The translations under genes and the position numbers were made by a program. A stretch of DNA of 64,000 bases from Pseudomonas phenolilytica (GTDB taxonomy: Bacteria > Pseudomonadota > Gammaproteobacteria > Pseudomonadales > Pseudomonadaceae). The DNA lies in the NCBI RefSeq assembly GCF_021432765.1, contig NZ_CP058908.1, forward strand, positions 698,001 to 762,000, read 5' to 3'. The notes below the pieces were generated by a model, which made no database searches, was not told the DNA's origin, and worked only from the letters and a program-made list of their open reading frames with translations. This document shows, piece after piece, positions 36,459 through 46,271 of the stretch. How positions within the stretch are numbered: the first letter of the stretch is position 1; each line of letters starts with the position of its first letter.

Positions 36459-36877
36459 CCGGACACGCAGTCTGGTCAGCCTCGCGTCGGCTGTCGTTTG
36501 CTCGCATACCGGCTCGCTCTGCCGGCCCAGGCGAGCGGCACTGCAGCGAGTCGCTGCCATTGCGGGTCTCCCGGTGGTAGACGTAGCGGGAAAAGAAGCG
36601 GCTATCCCCCGTCGGCTGGCCGCGCTGCCGACCTTCACAAATCAGCGATAGCTCCGCTTGCGATACGGCGCCATGAACGAACGTTCGATATCGCTCGCTC
36701 CGCTGCTGCGCAGTGTTCCCTAACGCCGGGTAGCAGGGATCGGCCACCATTGGTGCACGGACAGGGTTCAGTCGGAGACGCGCGAAGCGGTTTGTAGCGC
36801 GCGTGACGAACACGTCCGGAAAATAAATCCCTCCCCTTTTTGCTCACCGCGGTGCTAGCGCCGATGGGCCGGGCGCG
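36459..36877. other. Intergenic gap without a recognisable gene
   Basis: 419 bp between the convergent norR and DUF1028 genes. A minus-strand frame of 120 codons is open (36451-36813), but it has no family resemblance, no good start context and no typical codon pattern. No strong T-tailed hairpin is evident. Confidence 0.45.
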
Positions 36878-37552
36878 TCAGATCGGCTCCTCGGCGGCCT
36901 TGCCCGCCGGGTTCGCCCGCGTCGGCATGGCGAGGATTTCCGGCACTACCTCGCGGGCAAACACCCGATGCAGCCGGCGCAGCTCCGTCAGCGGCTCGCG
37001 GTGATGATCGACGCGGATGTCCCACAGCGGATATTCCTCCTGATCCACCACATAGACGGTCGCCGAGGACTCGCCGCAGCGGTCGCCACCACCGGCGTCA
37101 CCCGCCGCGAGCGCTTCCATCAGCCGCTCCACCAGCGGGCGCGCGCTGGCGCGGCGATAGGCCTCGGCCGCCGCCTCCAGCACCGTGCGCCCGGCCAGGC
37201 GGTTGCCCTGCACGCAGAACTGTTCGGCGGCGATGGCACCGGCCCAGGGCGGGCATTTCGCGCCGGTCCAGCAGGCCACCTCGCCGCGTCGGTCGATCAC
37301 CGCGCACTGGCGCAGCTCCATGCACGGATCGATGTCCCTGAGCCGCTCGATCACCTCGGCCGCGGCACACCCCTCGCGCAACAGACGCAGGCCGTCGATG
37401 CCGAGGTAAGGGTTGATCTGCGCCTGCGTCGCTACCGCGCCAACGCGCGCGGCGGCATGGCTTAGCAGCTTGCCGACCGCCGGCATGGCGGTGGCCGCAG
37501 CCACCCCGAACTGCCCCGTGCGCGGGCAGCGGGCGATGATCGAAAAGGTCAT
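36878..37552 (-). CDS. DUF1028 family protein (Ntn-hydrolase-like)
   Basis: 224 residues. The start TFSIIARCPRTGQFGVAAATAMPAVG and the later VGAVATQAQINPYLGIDGLRLL are the DUF1028 signature. The family adopts the N-terminal nucleophile hydrolase fold, but no substrate is established. Cytoplasmic. It lies about 100 bp downstream of a chemoreceptor gene on the same strand, with no hairpin between, so co-transcription is possible. Confidence 0.88.
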   Translation of the reverse strand: MTFSIIARCPRTGQFGVAAATAMPAVGKLLSHAAARVGAVATQAQINPYLGIDGLRLLREGCAAAEVIERLRDIDPCMELRQCAVIDRRGEVACWTGAKCPPWAGAIAAEQFCVQGNRLAGRTVLEAAAEAYRRASARPLVERLMEALAAGDAGGGDRCGESSATVYVVDQEEYPLWDIRVDHHREPLTELRRLHRVFAREVVPEILAMPTRANPAGKAAEEPI

Positions 37553-37650
37553 GGGCTCGATTCCAGAAGGGGATGAAACTTGGAAGGCGCCTCGGCCCGC
37601 TTCGTTCCAGCCCCTCCGCCAATCAGCGCATGCGGCTGCGACCTGCCCGA

Positions 37651-39291
37651 TCAGGCAGCGCGAAAATAGCCAACCTTGCGGTTGAGTTCCTGGGCGAGCT
37701 GGGTGAGGTCCGCGCTGGAGGAAGCGACCTGGTTCGACGCCGCCGAGCTGGCGACCGTCGAGTCATGGATGCGCGTCACGCTCTGGTTGACCTCTTCCGC
37801 CACGGCGCTCTGCTCCTCGGCGGCGGTGGCGATCTGCGCATTCATCTCGTTGATCGAGCCGACCTCCTGGCGAATCTTGGCCAGCGCGCTTTCCGCCTGC
37901 AGCGTCTGTTCGACGGTCTGTTGCGCCAGCTGCCGGCTCGACTGCATGACCTCCACCGCCCGGCCGGCGCCCGCTTGCAGCGAGGCGATCATGGCGCTGA
38001 TCTCGCTGGACGACTGCTGCGTGCGATTGGCCAGCGAGCGCACCTCGTCAGCCACCACCGCAAAGCCGCGGCCATGCTCGCCGGCACGCGCCGCCTCGAT
38101 GGCCGCATTGAGGGCCAGCAGGTTGGTCTGCTCGGCGATGGCGGTGATGACCTGCAGGATCTTCTCGATGTCGCCGCTTTCGGCCGACAGCTGGTTGACC
38201 GTATCGGTGGCAGTCTCCAGCACCTGGGCAAGGTTGTGGATCGACGACGCCGTCTCGCCCACGATGCGTGTGCCAGTCTCGACCTGCTCGTCCGCGCTCT
38301 TCGCTGCGGCCGCCGCCTGGGCCGCGAAGCTCGCGACCTCATTCACCGTCGCGGCCATCTGGTTGATCGCCGTGGCCACTTGCTCGGCCTCGGCAGATTG
38401 ATGCTGGATCTGCTGATTGCTGCTCGCTGACGAGCTGAGCAATTCGCCCGACGCCGTACCGACGCCACTCGCCGCCGCGCGCACCTCGGCGATGATCGCC
38501 GTCAGCTGCGTGGCCATCTTCGCCGTCGCGCCCATGACACTATTGGGGAACGGCGTGACGATCACCTGTCCGAGGTCACCACTGGCCAGGTTGTTGATCA
38601 CGCGGGCCACCTCGTCCGGCTCGGCGCCGAGCGTCGAGCGCAGCTTGCGGATGATCACCAGGGCGATGGCCGCGCCGAGCAACACGGCGATCCCGGTCAC
38701 CGCGACGATCAAGGCGAGGAAGCCGCTGGCGGTGTCGCGCACGATGGTCACGTCCTCGTTGATGCTCGCTTCCTGATGGTCGATGAACGCGTTGATCAGG
38801 CGCAGCCACTCGGTGTAAGCGCCAGCGACGTTATCCAGCAGGAAGGCATGGGCGCGCTCCGAGCCTTCGGCGAAGCGCAGCTCGACCACCTGTTGCGTCA
38901 GCGCGTTGGTTTTCGCCTCGATGGCTTCGATCTGCCCCATCAGCTGCTTCTCCACAGCGTCGGCCGCGGACTGCGCGAGCATTGCCTTCATCGGCGCCGC
39001 CGAGTCCGCATAGAGCTGCGCCAGGCGCTCGATCTCGGCCACCTGGCTACGCGCGAATACCGGATCGGCGGCACTGACGGCATCGCGCACAGCGATTGCC
39101 CGGTCATGCACGCTGCCACGGAAGTTGATCGCGTAGCGCTGCTTCAGGCCTGCCTGGGTGCCGATCTGGTTCATGCTGCGGTCGATGATGCCGACCTTCA
39201 CGGCACTGAGGACCGCCACCGCGACCATCAGCGCCAGGATCACGCAGAACCCCAGCCCCAGGCGCATGGATACCGACATCTGCCTGTTCAT
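37651..39291 (-). CDS. Methyl-accepting chemotaxis protein
   Basis: 546-residue chemoreceptor. TM1 is at about 10-32. The periplasmic domain of about 155 residues resembles a four-helix bundle sensor, with a [21 protein letters not shown] stretch seen in many proteobacterial receptors. TM2 is at about 192-213, then HAMP. The signalling tip at about 378-416 reads [33 protein letters not shown]. There is no C-terminal pentapeptide for CheR docking. GGGGAAA precedes ATG 39291. The ligand is unknown. Its upstream gap contains repeated TGTACA palindromes. Confidence 0.93.
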   Translation of the reverse strand: MNRQMSVSMRLGLGFCVILALMVAVAVLSAVKVGIIDRSMNQIGTQAGLKQRYAINFRGSVHDRAIAVRDAVSAADPVFARSQVAEIERLAQLYADSAAPMKAMLAQSAADAVEKQLMGQIEAIEAKTNALTQQVVELRFAEGSERAHAFLLDNVAGAYTEWLRLINAFIDHQEASINEDVTIVRDTASGFLALIVAVTGIAVLLGAAIALVIIRKLRSTLGAEPDEVARVINNLASGDLGQVIVTPFPNSVMGATAKMATQLTAIIAEVRAAASGVGTASGELLSSSASSNQQIQHQSAEAEQVATAINQMAATVNEVASFAAQAAAAAKSADEQVETGTRIVGETASSIHNLAQVLETATDTVNQLSAESGDIEKILQVITAIAEQTNLLALNAAIEAARAGEHGRGFAVVADEVRSLANRTQQSSSEISAMIASLQAGAGRAVEVMQSSRQLAQQTVEQTLQAESALAKIRQEVGSINEMNAQIATAAEEQSAVAEEVNQSVTRIHDSTVASSAASNQVASSSADLTQLAQELNRKVGYFRAA

Positions 39292-39851
39292 TCGCTGTTT
39301 CCCCTGTTAGCTACTTCAATCGTTACCGGCCGAACGAAGCTCGGCGGCCCTGAGGCAAAAAACCTGTACAAGGTACTGTCACCCTGCCACTACCTTGTAC
39401 AAGTTTTTCCGCACGCCGTACACACGAACAAAAGCCGCATAGCGCCAGAAACCGTCAAGCGGGCGGCAAGCAGAAGGAAACAAAACTTTACGCCCTCAAC
39501 ATCTTGTACAGATTTCGAGCAATGCGTGGCGGCGCGGTAGGCGCTGGCACCCCGCGCGGCGGAAGGGTCGTACCGCGGCGCCCGGACAGCCGACCTGCAA
39601 CCGACAGGCGAATGCCGATCGAAACGACACGTCCGACGAGGCGCGGCGTGCTCGCCAAGCATCCTCCCGGCATGACGCATGCCGCGATCATCGCGGTCGC
39701 ATCGCCGCCGACAGCGTCCGCAACAGAACCCCGAAACAGGACGACTCGAAGGGCATATGTGACGAGAACCAACCGGTCAGGCGGTCAGGCGCAACGGGGC
39801 GGAATCGTCGCTGGTAGAGTCGGCGGCGCCTTCCCGATCACTGGAGAAATC
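39292..39851. other. 560-bp intergenic region with repeated TGTACA palindromes, no gene seen
   Basis: Divergent control region between the chemoreceptor and the DUF2147 gene. Base composition is more AT-rich in 39300-39520 than in flanking genes, as expected of regulatory DNA. Frames open from 39504 on the plus strand lack a start with ribosome binding site until the DUF2147 start. Confidence 0.6.
39363..39512. promoter_or_regulatory. Three CTTGTACA(A/G)-type palindromic sites
   Basis: CCTGTACAAGG at 39363-39373, CCTTGTACAAG at 39393-39403 and TCTTGTACAGA at 39502-39512 share a TGTACA core. The centres are 31 and 109 bp apart, close to whole helical turns. They lie 70-220 bp upstream of the chemoreceptor start and look like operator sites for a dimeric regulator that I cannot name. 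Confidence 0.5.
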
Positions 39852-40298
39852 ATGCGTCCACTGTTCAATGCCCTGTTGCTGGCCCTGCCCCTTTCGCTCT
39901 CGTCACTGGCCTTCGCTGCCGAGTCGCCAGCCGGGCGCTGGCAGACCATCGACGACGAAACCGGCAAGCCCAAGTCCATCGTCGAGATTCAGCAGACTGC
40001 TGACGGCTCGCTGACCGGCAAGGTCGTGGAAATCCTGCATTCGGAGCACGGGCCGAACCCGCTGTGCGACGAGTGCGAAGGTGAGCGCAAGGGCCAGCCC
40101 ATCACCGGCATGACCATCCTCTGGGACCTGAAACCGGACGGTGAGCAGGTCTGGAGCAACGGCACCATCCTCGACCCGGCCAATGGCAAGACCTACCGCT
40201 CCAAGGCCACATTGCTCGATGGCGGCGACAAGCTCGAAGTACGCGGCTACATCGGCATCGAGGCGCTGGGACGCAGCCAGACCTGGGTTCGTCAGTAA
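39852..40298 (+). CDS. DUF2147 family exported protein
   Basis: 148 residues with a signal peptide (cleaved after AFA, about residue 23) and a DUF2147 beta-barrel-like domain: GRWQTIDDETGKPKSIVEI, then GQPITGMTILWDLKPDG, then GKTYRSKATLLDGGDKLEVRGY. A CDEC pair sits in the middle. Function unknown, probably periplasmic. GGAGA precedes ATG 39852. A bidirectional terminator follows. Confidence 0.9.
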   Translation: MRPLFNALLLALPLSLSSLAFAAESPAGRWQTIDDETGKPKSIVEIQQTADGSLTGKVVEILHSEHGPNPLCDECEGERKGQPITGMTILWDLKPDGEQVWSNGTILDPANGKTYRSKATLLDGGDKLEVRGYIGIEALGRSQTWVRQ

Positions 40299-40336
40299 CC
40301 CCGGCGAGCAGCCACCCGAGCCACCCCGCAGACAGC

Positions 40337-40363
40337 AAAAAGGCGCCCTTGGGCGCCTTTTTT
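40337..40363. terminator. Bidirectional terminator between DUF2147 gene and typA
   Basis: AAAAAGGCGCCC-TT-GGGCGCCTTTTTT: a 7-bp GC stem flanked by A on one side and T on the other, serving both convergent genes. Confidence 0.93.
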
Positions 40364-40385
40364 ATTGCGGTCAGCTACCTGCCGA

Positions 40386-42206
40386 TCAGACCTTGCTGCG
40401 CTCGAAGCGCTTGCGGTCGTTCTCGTTGAGGTACTTTTTGCGCAGACGGATCGACTTCGGCGTCACTTCCACCAGCTCGTCGTCGGCGATGAATTCCAGC
40501 GCCTGCTCGAGGGTGAACTTGATCGGCGGCACCAGGGCGATGACCTCGTCCTTGCCGGAAGCGCGCATGTTGTCGAGCTTCTTGCCCTTGGTGGGGTTGA
40601 TCACCAGGTCGTTGTCACGGCTGTTGATACCGCACAGCTGGCCTTCGTAGATCTCCTGGCCCGGCTCGAGGAACAGCTTGCCGCGGGCCTGCAGGGTTTC
40701 CAGCGAGTAGGTCAGCGCGGTGCCGGTGGCCATCGAGACCAGCACGCCGTTCTGGCGATTGGTGACTTCGCCGGCCTTGATCGGGCCGTAGTGGCTAAAC
40801 GTCGAGGTCAGGATGCCGGTGCCGGAGGTCAGGGTCAGGAAGTTGTTGCGGAAGCCGATCAGGCCGCGCGCCGGAATGGTGTACTCCAGGCGCACGCGGC
40901 CCTTGCCGTCCGGGATCATGTTGGTCAGATCGCCCTTGCGCAGGCCCATCTGCTCCATCACCGGCCCCTGGTGCTGCTCCTCGATGTCGATGGTGACGTT
41001 CTCGTACGGTTCCTGCTTCTCGCCGGCCTCGTTCTCGATGATCACCACTTCCGGACGGCCGACGGCCAGCTCGAAGCCTTCGCGACGCATGGTTTCGATC
41101 AGCACCGACAGGTGCAGCTCGCCACGGCCGGAAACCTTGAACTTCTCGGGGCTCTCGCCCGGCTCGACGCGCAGCGCCACGTTATGCAGCAGCTCCTTGT
41201 CCAGACGGTCCTTGATGTTGCGGCTGGTGACGAACTTGCCTTCTTTGCCGGCGAATGGCGAGTCGTTGACCTGGAAGGTCATGCTCACGGTCGGCTGGTC
41301 GACGGTCAGCGGCGGCAGCGCCTCGACGGCGTTCTGGTCGCACAGGGTGTCGGAGATGTACAGCTCGTCCATACCGGACACGCAGACGATGTCACCGGCT
41401 TCGGCTTCGGCGACTTCGACGCGCTGCAGGCCGGAGTGACCCATGATCTTCAGGATGCGGCCGTTGCGCTTCTTGCCGTCGGCGCCGATGGCGGTGACCG
41501 GGCTGTTGGCCTTGATGGTGCCGCGGGCGATGCGGCCGATGCCGATCACGCCGAGGAAGCTGTTGTAGTCCAGCTGGGAGATCTGCATCTGGAACGGGCC
41601 GTCGAGGTCGACCTTGGGCGCCGGCACGTGATCGATGATGGCCTGGAACAGCGGGTCCATGTTGTCTTCCAGCTTCTCGTGGTCCAGACCGGCGATGCCG
41701 TTCAGGGCGCTGGCGTAGACGATCGGGAAGTCGAGCTGCTCGTCGGTGGCGCCGAGGTTGTCGAACAGGTCGAAGATCTGGTCGACAACCCAGTCCGGAC
41801 GCGCGCCGGGACGGTCGATCTTGTTCACCACGACGATCGGACGCAGGCCGGCCTTGAACGCCTTCTGGGTCACGAAGCGGGTCTGCGGCATCGGGCCGTC
41901 CTGGGCGTCGACCACCAGCAGCACGGAGTCGACCATGCTCATCACGCGCTCGACTTCACCGCCGAAGTCGGCGTGGCCGGGGGTGTCGACGATGTTGATG
42001 TTGTAGCCGTTCCACTTCAGCGCGGTGTTCTTGGCCAGGATGGTGATGCCGCGTTCCTTTTCCTGGTCGTTGGAGTCCATCACGCGCTCGTTTTCGGCTT
42101 CCTTGCGGTCCAGGGTGCCGGACAGGCGCAGCAGCTTGTCGACGAGGGTGGTTTTGCCGTGGTCGACGTGGGCGATGATGGCGATGTTGCGAAGATTCTC
42201 GATCAC
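40386..42206 (-). CDS. typA: Ribosome-associated GTPase TypA/BipA
   Basis: Translational GTPase that binds ribosomes under stress or low temperature. I place the start at GTG 42206 (reads [20 protein letters not shown] when initiated), giving 606 residues, the family length; upstream in-frame residues to 42296 are not conserved. G1 AHVDHGKTT is near 11-19, G3 [10 protein letters not shown] near 75, G4 NKID near 130. EF-G-like domains III and V follow, and the C-terminal domain ends [13 protein letters not shown]. The ribosome binding site is weak (AGAGA). Separate from thiI by 167 bp. Confidence 0.95.
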   Translation of the reverse strand: MIENLRNIAIIAHVDHGKTTLVDKLLRLSGTLDRKEAENERVMDSNDQEKERGITILAKNTALKWNGYNINIVDTPGHADFGGEVERVMSMVDSVLLVVDAQDGPMPQTRFVTQKAFKAGLRPIVVVNKIDRPGARPDWVVDQIFDLFDNLGATDEQLDFPIVYASALNGIAGLDHEKLEDNMDPLFQAIIDHVPAPKVDLDGPFQMQISQLDYNSFLGVIGIGRIARGTIKANSPVTAIGADGKKRNGRILKIMGHSGLQRVEVAEAEAGDIVCVSGMDELYISDTLCDQNAVEALPPLTVDQPTVSMTFQVNDSPFAGKEGKFVTSRNIKDRLDKELLHNVALRVEPGESPEKFKVSGRGELHLSVLIETMRREGFELAVGRPEVVIIENEAGEKQEPYENVTIDIEEQHQGPVMEQMGLRKGDLTNMIPDGKGRVRLEYTIPARGLIGFRNNFLTLTSGTGILTSTFSHYGPIKAGEVTNRQNGVLVSMATGTALTYSLETLQARGKLFLEPGQEIYEGQLCGINSRDNDLVINPTKGKKLDNMRASGKDEVIALVPPIKFTLEQALEFIADDELVEVTPKSIRLRKKYLNENDRKRFERSKV

Positions 42207-42226
42207 TGATTCGTTTCTCTGTAGAG

Positions 42227-42250
42227 AGCTTCGAGCTGAGGCTGGAAGCT
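42227..42250. repeat. Small inverted repeat in the typA leader
   Basis: AGCTTC (42227-42232) and GAAGCT (42245-42250) flank a 12-nt centre just upstream of typA. The AGCTTGAAGCT-like words resemble degenerate extragenic repeats seen in pseudomonads; that resemblance is a weak inference. Confidence 0.35.
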
Positions 42251-42373
42251 TGAAGTAGTCCGGACGAAGGCTGTCTGTCCGAGGTTGTAACGGCACTGCA
42301 TTGCGATCAGTGCAGGTCGGGGGGGCGGTGGCGGATGCTGCCGCCCAGCAACCCCGGCTGCTTCACCGAAGGG

Positions 42374-43828
42374 TCAGGCCGGACGATAGACGCGCACATT
42401 CACATGCCCCTCGCTCAGCAGATGGTGAGCATGCAGGCGGCTCATGACACCTTTGTCGCAATACAGCAGGTACTGGCGGTTTTCATCCAGTTCCTTGAAA
42501 CGATTGTTCAGCGCGTAGAACGGCAGCGTCTGTACTTCGATGCCCGTCAGTTCGAGCGGTTCGTCCTCGGCGGCATCCGGGTGACGAATGTCGAGGATGA
42601 CCTGCCCGGCCATCGCCTCGTGGACCTCCTCGACCTTGATGTCCTCGCCCAGCTCGTCGATCACCCGGTCGATCGGCACCTGGCGCGCGCTGGCCAGGGC
42701 GCGCTCGAGGATGGCCATGTCGAACTGCTTCTCTTCATGCTCGACGCGGTAGCGCTTGGCCTTGGTGGTCGGGTTCTTGGAGATCACGCCGCAGTACTCG
42801 GGCATGTTCTTGGCGAACTCGGCGGTGCCGATCTCGAAAGCGGTGTCGATGATGTCCTGCTTGTGGCTGGCGACCAGCGGACGCAGCACCAGCATGTCGG
42901 TCGCCGAGTCGATCACCGAGAGGTTTGGCAGGGTCTGGCTGGACACTTGGGAGATCGCCTCGCCGGTAACCAGCGCGTCGATGTGCAGACGCTCGGCGAT
43001 CTGCGTGGCGGCGCGCAGCATCATGCGCTTCAACACCACGCCCATCTGGCTGTTGTCGACCTTCTCGAGAATCTCGCCGACCACTTCCTCGAACGGCACG
43101 CTGATGAACAGCACCCGGTGCGAGCTGCCGTATTTCTTCCACAGATAGTGGGCGACTTCCATCACGCCCAGCTCGTGGGCGCGGCCGCCGAGGTTGAAGA
43201 AGCAGAAATGCGTCATCAGCCCGCGGCGCATCATCTGGTAGGCGGCGACTGTGGAGTCGAAACCGCCGGACATCAGCACCAGGGTCTGCTCCAGCGCGCC
43301 CAGCGGATAGCCGCCGATGCCGTCATGCTGCTCGTGCACGACGAACAGGCGCTGATCGCGGATTTCCATGCGCACTTCGATTTCCGGCGCTTTCAGCGAG
43401 ATGCCGGCTGCGCCGCACTGCTGGCGCAGCTGGCTGCCGACATGGCGCTCGACATCCATGGAGCTGAACGGGTGCTTGCCGGCGCGCTTGCAGCGCACGG
43501 CGAAGATCTTGCCCGGCAGGCGCTCGGCGTAATGTGCCTTGCATTTGGCGACGATGTCGTCGAGATCGCCCAGCGGATACTCGTGCACTTCCAGGCAATG
43601 GGCGATGCCCGGCGTGCAGCGCAGGCGCTCGATCATCTCGCGCAGCAGCTTCGGCTCGGTCAGCGCGGTTTCCACCTCGATGTTGTCCCACACCCCCTCG
43701 ACCCGCAGCTCCGGGTCGAGCTCGCGCAGCACGGTGCGGATGTTCTTCGCCAACTGGCGAATGAAGCCCTTGCGCACCGGCGGGCTCTTGATGGTGATTT
43801 CGGGGAAAACCTTGACGATCAGCTTCAT
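42374..43828 (-). CDS. thiI: tRNA 4-thiouridine synthase / thiamin sulfur-transfer protein ThiI
   Basis: Makes s4U8 in tRNA and supplies sulfur for the thiamin thiazole. 484 residues: ferredoxin-like and THUMP domains (1-165), the PP-loop ATP-binding site SGGFDS at 187-192, and a C-terminal rhodanese domain (about 400-484) with the persulfide Cys457 in YCDKGVMS. A partner Cys is in [13 protein letters not shown] near 345. The rhodanese extension, absent in shorter ThiI forms, indicates the thiazole role is kept. Divergent from glnA. Confidence 0.96.
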   Translation of the reverse strand: MKLIVKVFPEITIKSPPVRKGFIRQLAKNIRTVLRELDPELRVEGVWDNIEVETALTEPKLLREMIERLRCTPGIAHCLEVHEYPLGDLDDIVAKCKAHYAERLPGKIFAVRCKRAGKHPFSSMDVERHVGSQLRQQCGAAGISLKAPEIEVRMEIRDQRLFVVHEQHDGIGGYPLGALEQTLVLMSGGFDSTVAAYQMMRRGLMTHFCFFNLGGRAHELGVMEVAHYLWKKYGSSHRVLFISVPFEEVVGEILEKVDNSQMGVVLKRMMLRAATQIAERLHIDALVTGEAISQVSSQTLPNLSVIDSATDMLVLRPLVASHKQDIIDTAFEIGTAEFAKNMPEYCGVISKNPTTKAKRYRVEHEEKQFDMAILERALASARQVPIDRVIDELGEDIKVEEVHEAMAGQVILDIRHPDAAEDEPLELTGIEVQTLPFYALNNRFKELDENRQYLLYCDKGVMSRLHAHHLLSEGHVNVRVYRPA

Positions 43829-43926
43829 GAGGAAACAGCGCGTGCGCCGACATGGCGGAAAAAGAGGGGCGCGGAGTATAGCGGAAACTGTTCAACATTT
43901 AGTCGGTTTTCTGCGCGACGCGTTAT

Positions 43927-43943
43927 TGCACCAAAATAGTGCA
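43927..43943. promoter_or_regulatory. NtrC-binding site upstream of glnA
   Basis: TGCACCAAAATAGTGCA matches the NtrC palindrome TGCACC-N5-GGTGCA with one half-site mismatch. It is about 150 bp upstream of the start predicted from the glnA sigma-54 promoter. A second inverted repeat ATTGTGCGCGCACCAT (43950-43965) lies next to it but has the wrong polarity for NtrC. Confidence 0.75.
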
Positions 43944-44057
43944 ATGCCTATTGTGCGCGCACCATCCAGGCGCGCCCGCCGGGAGGATTGCCTGCAATCT
44001 CCGAAGCCAAACTGCGTCGCCGCGCCATTTGGCGGCTGCAGGTCCATTTCGGAGCAC

Positions 44058-44073
44058 TGGCATGCAATTTGCT
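44058..44073 (+). promoter_or_regulatory. Sigma-54 promoter of glnA
   Basis: TGGCATGCAATTTGCT: GG and GC are 10 nt apart, with TGGCA and TTGC elements. Predicted start is near 44084, giving a leader of about 85 nt before glnA. Confidence 0.85.
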
Positions 44074-44167
44074 CACTTGTGAGGCAGGTCGCCTTGGCGG
44101 AACATCGCCGCCGGCTCCGCCCTCGATTCGGAAGCGAACAGGCCGCTTCCACCATTTGGAGAACACC

Positions 44168-45574
44168 ATGTCGAAGTCGCTTCAACTGATCAAAGATTAC
44201 GATGTGAAGTGGATTGATCTGCGCTTCACCGACCCGAAGGGTCGCCAGCATCACATCACCATGCCGGCTCGCGACGCCGATGACGACTTCTTCGAAGTCG
44301 GCAAGATGTTCGACGGCTCCTCCATCGACGGCTGGAAGGGCATCGAGGCCTCCGACATGATCCTGCTGCCGGACGACGGCAGCGCCGTGCTGGACCCGTT
44401 CACCGAAGAGCCGACCCTGATCCTGGTTTGCGACGTGATCGAGCCGTCCACCATGCAGGGCTACGAGCGCGATCCGCGCGCCATCGCCCGCCGCGCCGAG
44501 GAATACCTGAAGTCGACCGGTATCGGCGACACCGTGTTCGTCGGCCCGGAGCCGGAGTTCTTCATCTTCGACGCGGTGAAGTTCAAGTCCGACATGTCCG
44601 GCTCGATGTTCAAGATCTTCTGCGAGCAGGCGTCCTGGAACAGCGACACCGACATGAACGGCGGCCAGGGCAACAACGGCCACCGCATCAGCGTCAAGGG
44701 CGGCTACCTGCCGACTCCGCCGAGCGATCCGGATCACGAGATCCGTACCGCCATGTGCAACGCCCTGGAAGAAATGGGCCAGGTCGTCGAAGTGCACCAC
44801 CACGAAGTGGCCGCCGGGCAGAACGAGATCGGCGTGAAGTTCAACACGCTGGTGGCCAAGGCCGATGAAGTGCAGACCCTCAAGTACGTCGTGCACAACG
44901 TCGCCGAAGCCTATGGCAAGACCGCTACCTTCATGCCGAAGCCGCTGTACGGCGACAACGGTTCGGGCATGCACGTGCACATGTCGATCGCCAAAGACGG
45001 CAAGAACACCTTCGCTGGCGAAGGCTATGCCGGCCTGTCCGATACCGCCCTGTACTTCATCGGCGGCATCATCAAGCACGGCAAGGCGCTGAACGCCCTG
45101 ACCAACCCGTCGACCAACTCCTACAAGCGTCTGGTCCCGGGCTTCGAGGCGCCGGTCATGCTGGCCTACTCGGCACGCAACCGCTCCGCGTCGATCCGCA
45201 TCCCGTACGTGGCCAGCGCCCGCGGCCGCCGCATTGAGGCACGCTTCCCGGATCCGGCTGCCAACCCGTACCTGGCCTTCGCCGCGCTGCTGATGGCCGG
45301 CCTGGACGGTATCCAGAACAAGGTTCACCCAGGCGATGCCGCGGACAAGAACCTGTACGACCTGCCGCCGGAAGAGTCCAAGCTGATCCCGCAGGTATGC
45401 GGCAGCCTGAAGGAGGCACTGGAGGCGCTGGAAGCCGACCACGACTTCCTGCTCAAGGGCGGCGTGTTCACCAAGGACTTCCTCGATGCCTTCATCGAGC
45501 TGAAGGCCGCCGAGGAGATCAAGGTGCGCACCTTCGTGCATCCGCTGGAATACGACCTGTACTACAGCGTCTAA
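44168..45574 (+). CDS. glnA: Glutamine synthetase type I
   Basis: Forms glutamine from glutamate, ammonia and ATP; a cytoplasmic dodecamer. 468 residues. The N-terminal beta-grasp domain has [19 protein letters not shown] (Asp50-Ser53 region). [21 protein letters not shown] and [11 protein letters not shown] are active-site segments. Tyr397 in NLYDLPPEE is the adenylylation site of the type I-beta enzyme, so activity is controlled by GlnE. ATG 44168 has GGAGA upstream. Transcription by NtrC/sigma-54 is supported by the upstream sites. Confidence 0.98.
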   Translation: MSKSLQLIKDYDVKWIDLRFTDPKGRQHHITMPARDADDDFFEVGKMFDGSSIDGWKGIEASDMILLPDDGSAVLDPFTEEPTLILVCDVIEPSTMQGYERDPRAIARRAEEYLKSTGIGDTVFVGPEPEFFIFDAVKFKSDMSGSMFKIFCEQASWNSDTDMNGGQGNNGHRISVKGGYLPTPPSDPDHEIRTAMCNALEEMGQVVEVHHHEVAAGQNEIGVKFNTLVAKADEVQTLKYVVHNVAEAYGKTATFMPKPLYGDNGSGMHVHMSIAKDGKNTFAGEGYAGLSDTALYFIGGIIKHGKALNALTNPSTNSYKRLVPGFEAPVMLAYSARNRSASIRIPYVASARGRRIEARFPDPAANPYLAFAALLMAGLDGIQNKVHPGDAADKNLYDLPPEESKLIPQVCGSLKEALEALEADHDFLLKGGVFTKDFLDAFIELKAAEEIKVRTFVHPLEYDLYYSV

Positions 45575-45591
45575 GCAGCACCGCCTGTACG

Positions 45592-45617
45592 CAGAGGCCG
45601 CCTTCGGGCGGCCTCTG
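45592..45617 (+). terminator. Hairpin terminator after glnA
   Basis: Perfect 11-bp stem CAGAGGCCGCC / GGCGGCCTCTG closed by a TTCG tetraloop, 17 bp after the glnA stop. The T-tract after it is short (TCGTTT), so read-through into the DUF4124 genes is possible. Confidence 0.8.
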
Positions 45618-45734
45618 TCGTTTGCGCCGCCGTCACCGCGCGCAGCTTGTGCCGGCTCGCAAATCCGCATGCCCGGGCTTGCCTGGCGTCGCCCGCGGTG
45701 CAAGGCTCTCGCTGTCCTTCACGCGGAGCTTCCC

Positions 45735-46271
45735 ATGCGCCACGCACTGTTCGGCCTGCTGCTGATCCTCAGCGCCCCGGCGATCGCCGAGATCTATACC
45801 TACACCGACGCCCAGGGCAACACCGTCTACACCAACCAGCCACCGGAAGGCGTTGCTGCCGAGCGCGTCGAGCTGCCGCCGCCCAACACCGTCGACATCC
45901 AGACCCCCTCCGCACCGGCGTCCCTGCCGGCGGACGCAGAAGCCGGACAACCGTACCGCTCGCTCGCGCTCAGCGGCATTCCGGACGAAGCCGCGCTGCG
46001 CGCCAACAATGGCACGTTCGTGGTGAGTGCCGAGCTGGACCCGCCGCTACGACGCGGCCATCAGCTGCGCTTCGTCCTCGACGGCATTCCCCAGGCCGCC
46101 GCCAGCCAGGCCACCTCGCTGCAACTGAACAACGTCGAGCGCGGCGAACACCGTCTGCAGGTCGAGGTGCTCAGCAATGGCCGAGTGATCCAGCGCAGCG
46201 AGCCGGCGGTATTCACGGTGCAACGCGTGCATACCTCCAGCCCCGCCCTGCGCCACCGGGCGGCGCCATGA
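45735..46271 (+). CDS. DUF4124 exported protein (first of pair)
   Basis: 178 residues with a signal peptide (MRHALFGLLLILSAPAIA) followed by the DUF4124 motif EIYTYTDAQGNTVYTNQPPEG. A beta-rich domain then runs to residue 165 (LRFVLDGIPQAAASQ, LQLNNVERGEHRLQVEVL), resembling Ig-like folds. Probably periplasmic; function unknown. GGAG lies 6 nt before ATG 45735. The stop overlaps the start of the second copy by 4 bp. Position between glnA and ntrB is conserved in pseudomonads as I recall it. Confidence 0.87.
   Translation: MRHALFGLLLILSAPAIAEIYTYTDAQGNTVYTNQPPEGVAAERVELPPPNTVDIQTPSAPASLPADAEAGQPYRSLALSGIPDEAALRANNGTFVVSAELDPPLRRGHQLRFVLDGIPQAAASQATSLQLNNVERGEHRLQVEVLSNGRVIQRSEPAVFTVQRVHTSSPALRHRAAP

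Noticed and set aside
36451..36813. 120-codon minus-strand frame in the gap after norR
   Set aside because: No ribosome binding site, no signal or domain, and composition unlike neighbouring genes.
43892..45703. 603-codon minus-strand frame opposite glnA
   Set aside because: Antisense to a highly conserved gene and running through its promoter region; no domain recognisable.
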